From Whitmania pigra (taxonomy: Eukaryota > Annelida > Clitellata > Hirudinida > Haemopidae), in the NCBI GenBank assembly GCA_021613335.1, contig JAJTWR010000044.1, positions 1,299,501-1,363,500 on the forward strand: 64,000 nucleotides of DNA, read 5' to 3'. The position numbers were made by a program, and so were the translations under genes. Below the pieces are notes generated by a model. The model was not told the DNA's origin and made no database searches. It saw only the letters and a program-made list of their open reading frames with translations. This document shows, piece by piece, positions 57,103 through 64,000 of this stretch (position 1 is its first letter; each line of letters starts with the position of its first letter).

Positions 57103-60100
57103 CTCAAGCGACAAGGAAGGTCAGGGAATCGTCCATTCAAAGACAGAATTTTTTTCCAAAACTTCTCCACTCCTAGGCGCGTCTTCTCAACTTCCACCAC
57201 CACCCTCGTCGTCGTCATCGTCATCATCATCGGCTCCACAAACCAGGCCCCTCCCACAACCCCATCTCACCGGAAGTGAATCGTTTTCATCCAACCTTCT
57301 CAAGGCCACCTCGCCCTGTTCAAAGAGCCTCGCAAGCAGAAGTAAATTGGTAGACAACAAGGGTGGCTTCAATGCGGTGAGTTTCAATGGGAATTTGAAT
57401 GTGAGTTTGAATGTGAATTTCAATGTGGGTTTCAATGTGAATTTTGTGAAATTTCTTCGAGAGAAAATGAGATTTCAAGAACTTCGATTTCAACTCGAGT
57501 TTCAAGGGTGTATTTGAATCTTTCGATGCTTTCAAATGTGTTCTTAATTACGAGGGTGGTGTTATTTGCCAACTGCATTCATTGCACAATGGAGATTTTT
57601 TTTATTAACGAGGTGACGTCGTTAAAAGCCACGGTCAACACGTGGAAGCCTCACATGTGGTTGACCTTCCATCATTCTATGAGGAGATTTCCATGCAAAT
57701 TATGACGTCAACAAGCGCCTTCATGGAGGCACATTAAAAATCTGATTTCGAGTTGTCTGATGAATGGAGGATGGTTTATTTGACCTTCAAATCTCCAATG
57801 GATTTCAGATTTCCGAGCCAAACTCCACGAACGCGTCCCCGTTCAAGCAGGTCTCGAACCACGCTTCTCAGTCCATCCCTGCATTCGACCTCTCAAACAT
57901 TCTTCTGGAGGAACCAGATTATGATACCAGTCAGAAACTCGGCAGAATTCAATTCAGCGTGAGTTATGACTTTGAATCCTCCACTCTGACTGTCAGGATA
58001 ATAAGGGCCGAAGAACTTGCTGCTAAAGATTTATCGGGGACAAGCGATCCTTACGTGAAGATAGTTTTACTGCCTGACAAGAAGCACACCATGACGACTA
58101 ACATTAAGAGGAAGAATCTCAATCCACGCTGGAATGAAGTCTTTGCATTTGAAGGTCGTTTTGTCCCATTTAAATAATCATCTTTAAATAATTATTATTT
58201 AAGAGTTCAAGTTGTTTTTAAAAGTGGAGTTTAAATTGTCTTTAAATATGCTATAATCTCATTTAAAAGTTTAATTACAAATTCAATGCATATAATCCAC
58301 CAGGCTTTCCATACCACAAGGTGGCCACGAGAACATTGTACCTTTTGGTCCTGGATTACGACAGATTCAGCAGAGATGATCCCATCGGGGAGGTTTGTCT
58401 GCCACTCAGTGAACTCGACCTTGGAGCAGGTCAAACCCTGTGGAGAAACCTTCAGCCATGCAAGGGGGCAGCAGTGAGAAATATGATATATGATATTATT
58501 CTTTTTCGCGAATATTTAAATGGTATTAAAATCTTTCAAATCTTCAATTGAAATGTGTTTCGTGAATAACCAAGAAGAAAGCGAAACTACGCTTTCAAGT
58601 TTTGCTCCAATTAAATAAAAACCATTTTTATTACTTACGTAATTTATTGTTGATATAATTTATAATTATTTATGCAATTTTTATTTATTTATGTAATTCT
58701 TAATCTTTTAATTTAATTTCTATTAATATACTAATATAACTTCTAATATTTATATTTTTGGAGAGGATGCCAGCCTTGAAATTGTTAATAATATGTTATT
58801 AGTGATGCATACCCGTTTTTTTCAATAAGTTATTTTGGCAAATAATTGTTGTTGAAATTAAATAATTTCTTTCTGAACTTTGGAGCAAATGAAAAACCTT
58901 TGACTTCCATTGAAGACTTGTGTCTCCAGTGAAGCGAGATTTCATAATTTTCATAATTTTCTTTCAAAACAAAGTGGCGGACACAATCACTTGAGAAGTT
59001 TAAGTAAATATTTCTGAACGAATCTTTGAAGAATCAAACATCAATTAAGAACAGTTGTAATTATTTTAATTTTGGTCACTCAAATTATTTGAAGAAACAA
59101 GGACATTTTCATCACAAATTTTATCTTTTAAATATTTCCATCTTAAAATAATTTAAATTTTTACGAAAAGATTTTATTACATCAATTTACTTTGCAGAAA
59201 GTTGTGCGAACATTAGAAAAATGCAGTTAATTGTCGGCAACTATTATTATTAATAATAAATATCATTAATTTAGTAAATCAATTGCAAATCAATGATTAA
59301 TGCGATTAAAAACTTAATCAGTTATTATTGGAACTTCTTATTCAAGCTGTGGAATATTCATCTAAAAAAAAACTAATAAAACCTCCTCGAATGTGACCGA
59401 ACAAGTTTCTGTCAGTTAGCACTCGTTGACCTACCTTTTCATCTCAACATTTGGTTTTGTTTCATCAGCAGTTCTTGGCTTATTGAACGGCTTCATTGAA
59501 TTTTGTGAAATATTCTCATAAATCATCTAATCGTTATTATTATGAAGCATTATTACAAATAAGCAAGGTAATTATTATAAAACTAATTCATCAAGAGTCA
59601 AAACGTCTGCCACTTGAGATTAAAAGGTGGAACTTCTCCAAACATTGGAATGAAAGGAATGAGGACTTTCTGGATTCCACGCGACATATTTTATGACTTC
59701 AGATAAATTTCCAACGCCGGATTATGTCGCGACTCTCGCATCTAAGAACTCTGCTTAGATCCTGAGTTACAGAGCCACCCCAAAAGAGAAGTCGATCTGA
59801 ATTTATGTCCTCATTTACTAGAACAATTACATTTAAACGTTAAATACATGTTATTTGCTACTTAACCATTGCATTAATTAATTGAGTTCTTTTTAAGTCA
59901 ATCGCCAATTTTCAGGGTAAACTTGGAATGCTTCTCGTCACGTTGTGCTACCAACCAGCCAGTGAGAACGTCAACATCACCATCAACAAGGCCAAAGATC
60001 TCAAAGCAAAAGACATCAACGGACTCTCAGGTTGGACTTAAAAATTAAATTTGAAATTAAATTTACAATTTGATTAAAATCATTCAAATCCATCTTCAAA

Positions 60101-60432
60101 TCTTTGTTCCTCCTCCTCCAGATCCATACGTGAAGATTTGGTTGATGCAGGAAGGAAAGAAAATTGAAAAGAAAAAAACCATTGTCCACGAAAAGAATCT
60201 CAATCCTGTCTTCAACGAATCCTTCTCATTCACTGTTCCTTACGACAAAATCAGACAAACATTCCTAGTCGTATCCGTCATGGACTACGACAGGATGGGC
60301 AGGAACGAAGCCATCGGACAACTGGTCCTCGGGAGCAAAAGTGGCCCCCTGGAAATGCGTCACTGGAATGAAATGTTCAATAAATGTCGACAGAGCATCA
60401 GCCAATGGCACGTGCTCAAGGAGTTCCGATGA
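57103..60432 (+). CDS. Syt7: Synaptotagmin-7 (linker and C2A-C2B part; N-terminus uncertain)
   Basis: Ca2+ sensor for membrane fusion and exocytosis. Exons: 57103-57376, 57809-58154, 58304-58473, 59916-60030, 60122-60432 (405 codons plus a leading base). The first exon encodes a Ser/Pro-rich linker. C2A follows: [76 protein letters not shown]2B has [52 protein letters not shown] and ends QWHVLKEFR. The exact wording in C2A ([21 protein letters not shown]) is specific to the synaptotagmin-7 type. Ca2+-binding Asp residues are present in both domains; the fifth C2B ligand is Glu instead of Asp. No transmembrane exon was found; the candidate first exon at 41900 is in matching phase. ATTAAA at 60576 may be the poly(A) signal. 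Confidence 0.92.
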
Positions 60433-61538
60433 ACGCAGTTCGTGCTCTGCAACACTTGAATGATGCCAGCCCCATTAGAATCGATTATTTAAGTAGATCC
60501 ACATAGCTTCACTCACCGAATCATGAATATTTAGCAGTCACAAAGTCGATGAACATGTCAACTCGTTTGTTAAAAATTAAAGTATTCTAAAAAAGAAAAA
60601 TTAAGAAGTAGAAGAAGAAATATTCAGATATGTGTGTTGTGACGATGAAGAGGCAAAGGGATCGTGCAGGAAGATGATTACAAAGAGAAAAATGTCGAAA
60701 CATTACATGCTCAAACGAGTGGTGCATAAGTGCGATGGGAAGTCAAACGGATTCCTCAGTCTAGATTCTGCATCTCTATTGCTTGCTCGGTGTTTTCGTT
60801 CGAGTCGCCAGGTTCTGAATCGTCTGCTGAAGAGAGCTTGATGGTCGGTTGATCTCCCGCGTTTGGTCCATCCGCGACGGATTTGTCTGCTTTTTGTGTA
60901 GAAAATCCTTCGTTATTCCCAACATGAATTCTCAATGATTATTGTCGTATTTATTGCTTACTTCAGCTCATCGCTTTATGCCCAGGCATTCACTCATGCA
61001 TTCCCTCGTGCATTCTTCATTCATGCATTCACATTCGCTATCTGATGGTATATTTACGAGTTGAAAAATATTCAATCTCATTTAAGAAAATGTGTATTTT
61101 TTTTCCAAAGTGTCGCTTTGCTGTTATTTGGCCATGACTGGTTACAAAAGGACAAATGGTGGGCTTTTTAAGGGGCATTAATTTTGTTCGCTGTTTTATT
61201 GACGGGTCGTTGGGGTTAAACTTTTGAACCCTACTGATGACATTTATGAACGACCTCCATGGTTTACGAGGCAATCATTTGCTTGATGCTCACCTTCCGT
61301 GCTGCATTTCAGTTGCAGTGGGCTTATCCAACCTGAAAATACGAATATCTTTTCAAGTATTAAAACTACGCAAGGAAAGAATATTTATAGACAAAATTCA
61401 AAATTCTTAGAATTAACAAAAGTTATTTTGAGTATGCATTGCAATAAATTAATAATATTAAGAATAATATGCAATAAATTAATAATATTAAGAATAATAT
61501 GCATTAAAGTAATAATATTAAGAATAATACGCAATAAA
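60433..61538. other. Convergent 3' region between synaptotagmin-7 and PDE1
   Basis: Holds the 3' UTR of synaptotagmin-7 (ATTAAA at 60576-60581), the 3' side of PDE1 and most of a 30-bp minisatellite. No gene recognised. Confidence 0.55.
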
Positions 61539-61560
61539 TTAATAATATTGATAATAATAT
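61441..61560. repeat. 30-bp minisatellite, 4 units, containing the PDE1 stop codon
   Basis: Units at 61441, 61471, 61501 and 61531, each close to GCAATAAATTAATAATATTA plus AGAATAATAT. The modelled PDE1 stop codon (61541-61539) lies in the fourth unit, so the last PDE1 codons are repeat-derived. Confidence 0.93.
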
Positions 61561-62637
61561 TCAATATAGTCGATTAGAAGAAAATCATTAATCGTCAAAC
61601 CATTGACAGATCTTTCCTTCCACTTTTGTTTGTTAATGGACAAACAGTTTTCCCAGGCTCTTGGGATGATTCTAGAAGTCTCGTTAGTCAAAAAATTGTT
61701 CGTGTTGTTGGCTTTGTTGTCGTTGTCGTCGCACGGGTTGCTGTTGTTGTTGGTGGAGCGTGGTTTGTTCATGAGGAAGACCAGTCTATCTGCCATGTCC
61801 CCCATCACTTGAAGACTGGGGTCGACGATGAAGTTGATGAAACCTAACAAAAATTTGTTTCCTCAAATAAAATTCGATGAAACCATTGATGAAATCGAAC
61901 CTATTTGAGATTCTGCAACGTGTGTGGTCTTGCGGTCGCATAAGGGAGATGTGGGGAGGTCCATCAGCGCCTCCTGGTCTCCCTGTGCCAGATGTTAATT
62001 ATTCATTACTTTAGATCAATTATTCATTGGGTAATTAATTATTCATTACTTATGATCAAGTGGCAAGGTGACTGAGGTCGAATGATATCAGTGAATTTAA
62101 AATTAGAATAAATTACTCTGACCACTTCGGTAGAGTAATTATAAAAAAGCAACAATTCCGAGCCGGCATTCCCTCGTGACGTCATCAATAAGATCATTAT
62201 GACAACACACGAAGGCCACTACTGGCCATGAGAATTAGGCGTGCATAAGTGAGCATAAACAAATGAGACGTATTAATATAATATAATATAATATAATATA
62301 ATATAATATAATATAATATAATATAATATAATATAATATAATATAATATAATTAATATAATATAATATAATATATAATATAATATAATATAATATAATAT
62401 AATATAATATAATATAATATAATATAATATAATAATATAATATAATAATATAATATAATATAATATAATATAATATAATATAATATATATAATATAATAT
62501 AATAAAGACATAAAACCTGTCTGAAAAACTCCTCCATGAGAAGTTCAGTCCATCTGTGATGGAGGTCCCAATCCTTGGCTGGGTGACTAATATCGCAACA
62601 GTGTACGATCAGCGACAGAGCCTTCGTCTTATCGATT
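61539..62637 (-). CDS. Pde1: PDE1, Ca2+/calmodulin-type cyclic nucleotide phosphodiesterase, last three exons (partial)
   Basis: Hydrolyses cAMP/cGMP under Ca2+/calmodulin control in known relatives. Minus-strand exons: 62517-62637, 61901-61982, 61539-61843; phases fit. The first encodes IDKTKALSLIVHCCDISHPA and RWTELLMEEFFRQ, including the conserved metal-site Asp of the HxxDISHP motif. The second encodes GDQEALMDLPTSPLCDRKTT and VAESQIG; the third GFINFIVDPSLQVMGDMADR, a spacer rich in Asn/Asp, and NKQKWKERSVNG. The phrases DREA..LPFSPLCDRK, SQIGFIDFIV and NKQKWKER are hallmarks of PDE1 rather than other PDE classes. The 5' part of the gene lies beyond position 64000. The tail after NKQKWKER is short and repeat-derived. 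Confidence 0.92.
62272..62503. repeat. (ATATA)n pentanucleotide satellite in a PDE1 intron
   Basis: About 230 bp of TATAA/ATATA repeat with occasional insertions of T or AT. It ends 14 bp from the 5' splice donor of the exon at 62517-62637. Confidence 0.97.
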
Positions 62638-64000
62638 CTAATTATAAAGGAAATATTTATTATAATAATTATTATTATAAATTATTAGTAAGTTATTATA
62701 TTTGATTAATATTGTTATGAATGTTATTGCTAATGCATATCATCATCATCATCATCATCATCACGTCGTTTCAGTTTACACTGGAAATAAAGAATCCAGA
62801 TCTCAACTGAAGACAGGGAGATTGAATGAAAAACCTTTTTAACTGTCTGCAGTCCAACGGTGCTATTTCCCGCTTCTCAGACCTTGGTTTGAGACCATTT
62901 TAAACTCACAAACTTTCGTCAAATTCTTTCTTCAATGTTTCCACGTTCAACGACGATCAACAGGAACAACATTCTCAACTTCCTTTGTCGAGATTATTAT
63001 TGTTGTAACTTCATTTATATAGCGCCAGAGGCGCTGCTTGTAACCATTTATATAGCGCTCCTTCCCAAGGGCGCTGGCGGCAGTGCAGGCTGGGTTTCGA
63101 ACACGACACATTACGACTGTTGCCAATACCGCCGTATGAAGTAAATATTAGTGATATTGGTGATATTAGTAATGAGTTGCTAATGATAATTGTGATATTA
63201 GTAATATTAGTGACATGAGAAATAAGAGTGATGTTGCATTACTGATGAAGATTACTCAAGATGGTGATGTAGTCTCATATTCTTCCAAAGCTCTCGACAC
63301 TCCATTAGAATATTCGATAAATTAAATTTAAATTAAATTGACATTCACAATATTTATTAATTAATATTATTTAACATTATTTATTTATTATGAAATACTA
63401 TTTAATATTTTAATATTATCACTTTTGTATTAGTTAAGCATTATATTTAATATTATTAATATCATACATTTTGTATCGTCAACAAAGTTGCCAACTTCGA
63501 CACAACATCCACGTCCGACCAAACTAAATTAAAATTAAAAGATCATTTTCGATGATAGAAACACATTTTTAACTGAAATTTACGAAGAATGAGGCTAATT
63601 TTGGACATTTGCATTCAAGTGACGTAATGTAAAAAAAAATAATTTTTAAAATAATTTTTATTGAAGGACTTCTTGAAACGGAAATAAAATTTATCAAATG
63701 AAACTGAGAAATTAAGATTTATGGTAAATATTAAACAAAAAAAACCTGAAATTAAACATCATCTTCTTTCCTTCGGCATAAAATCAGTAGATGTTTATTT
63801 TTTAATAACTTTGAAGCATAAAATAAAATCTATGTTAAGCAGAGCCCGTTTAATGATGGCATTTATGTGGAGCCACATTTTGAGGATGTTGTCCTTTTAA
63901 ATGTTTTCATAAGTAGTTTTAATAATAAAAATCTAGTTTATGATATTTCGTCAGTAATTATGTTGTTAGAAAAACGATCATCACCATCATCATCATCATT
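62638..64000 (-). other. PDE1 intron (continues past the window)
   Basis: No further PDE1 exon was recognised, so this should be intron of the minus-strand gene. It contains CATCAT runs (about 62738-62763 and at the window end), a SINE at 63010 and AT-rich DNA. Confidence 0.5.
63010..63140 (-). mobile_element. tRNA-derived SINE, copy 3
   Basis: In the minus orientation: CTTCATACGGCGGTATTGGC, then CAGTCGTAATGTGTCGTGTTCGAAACCC-type B box (63103-63091), then GGAGCGCTATATAAATGG and a second GGCGCTATATAAATGA. It lacks the first ~25 bp of the head seen in copy 2, so it is slightly 5'-truncated. Confidence 0.8.

Noticed and set aside
62197..62537. Frames of repeated Tyr-Ile-Ile-Leu
   Set aside because: Artefact of the ATATA satellite in the PDE1 intron.

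Overview
This is a window of AT-rich, intron-rich nuclear DNA from an invertebrate animal. The evidence is spliced GT-AG genes (two GC-AG introns), mostly short introns, AATAAA signals, and animal-only families: Groucho/TLE, bestrophin, synaptotagmin-7 and Ca2+/calmodulin-type PDE1. It also carries hAT and Tc1/mariner DNA transposons, tRNA-derived SINEs and many microsatellites. I cannot place the phylum. Nothing looks bacterial or viral.

Layout. 1-3.7 kb: intergenic, with a decayed Tc3-like transposase and a MITE-like element. 3.68-8.25 kb (+): a complete 21-exon groucho gene encoding 696 aa. 8.7-12.1 kb: two hAT elements, each with terminal inverted repeats and a perfect 8-bp target-site duplication. 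13.4-30.7 kb (-): four tandem purple acid phosphatase (PAP) genes, each of 12 exons in identical phases, encoding 458, 440, 451 and 459 aa with signal peptides. A retroelement relic and a tRNA-like SINE head sit between the third and fourth. 31.8-40.8 kb (+): two tandem 12-exon bestrophin genes (497 and 500 aa), the second with a 0.4-kb TTA microsatellite in one intron. 41.9 kb (+): a TATA box and a candidate first coding exon. 42-57 kb: long non-coding stretch, probably intron, with SINE copies, a decayed transposon-like gene on the minus strand and large satellites. 57.1-60.4 kb (+): the linker and both C2 domains of synaptotagmin-7. 61.5-62.6 kb (-): the last three exons of PDE1, convergent with synaptotagmin-7; the rest of the gene lies beyond the window.

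Most interesting: the PAP cluster. PAP1, PAP3 and PAP4 keep all metal-binding motifs, whereas PAP2 has an intact reading frame but has lost ligands in three of the five motifs, so it looks like a retained pseudo-enzyme. PAP2 and PAP3 share a 198-bp patch, 196/198 identical, covering the promoter and signal-peptide exon while the rest has diverged. All four promoters carry a TCATRTGA palindrome 8 bp upstream of a TATA-like box. This looks like a co-regulated secreted enzyme/pseudo-enzyme family kept alike in patches by gene conversion.

Exon boundaries were set by hand from splice consensus, reading phase and family similarity. The phases close exactly for groucho, all four PAPs and both bestrophins. 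No database search was possible.
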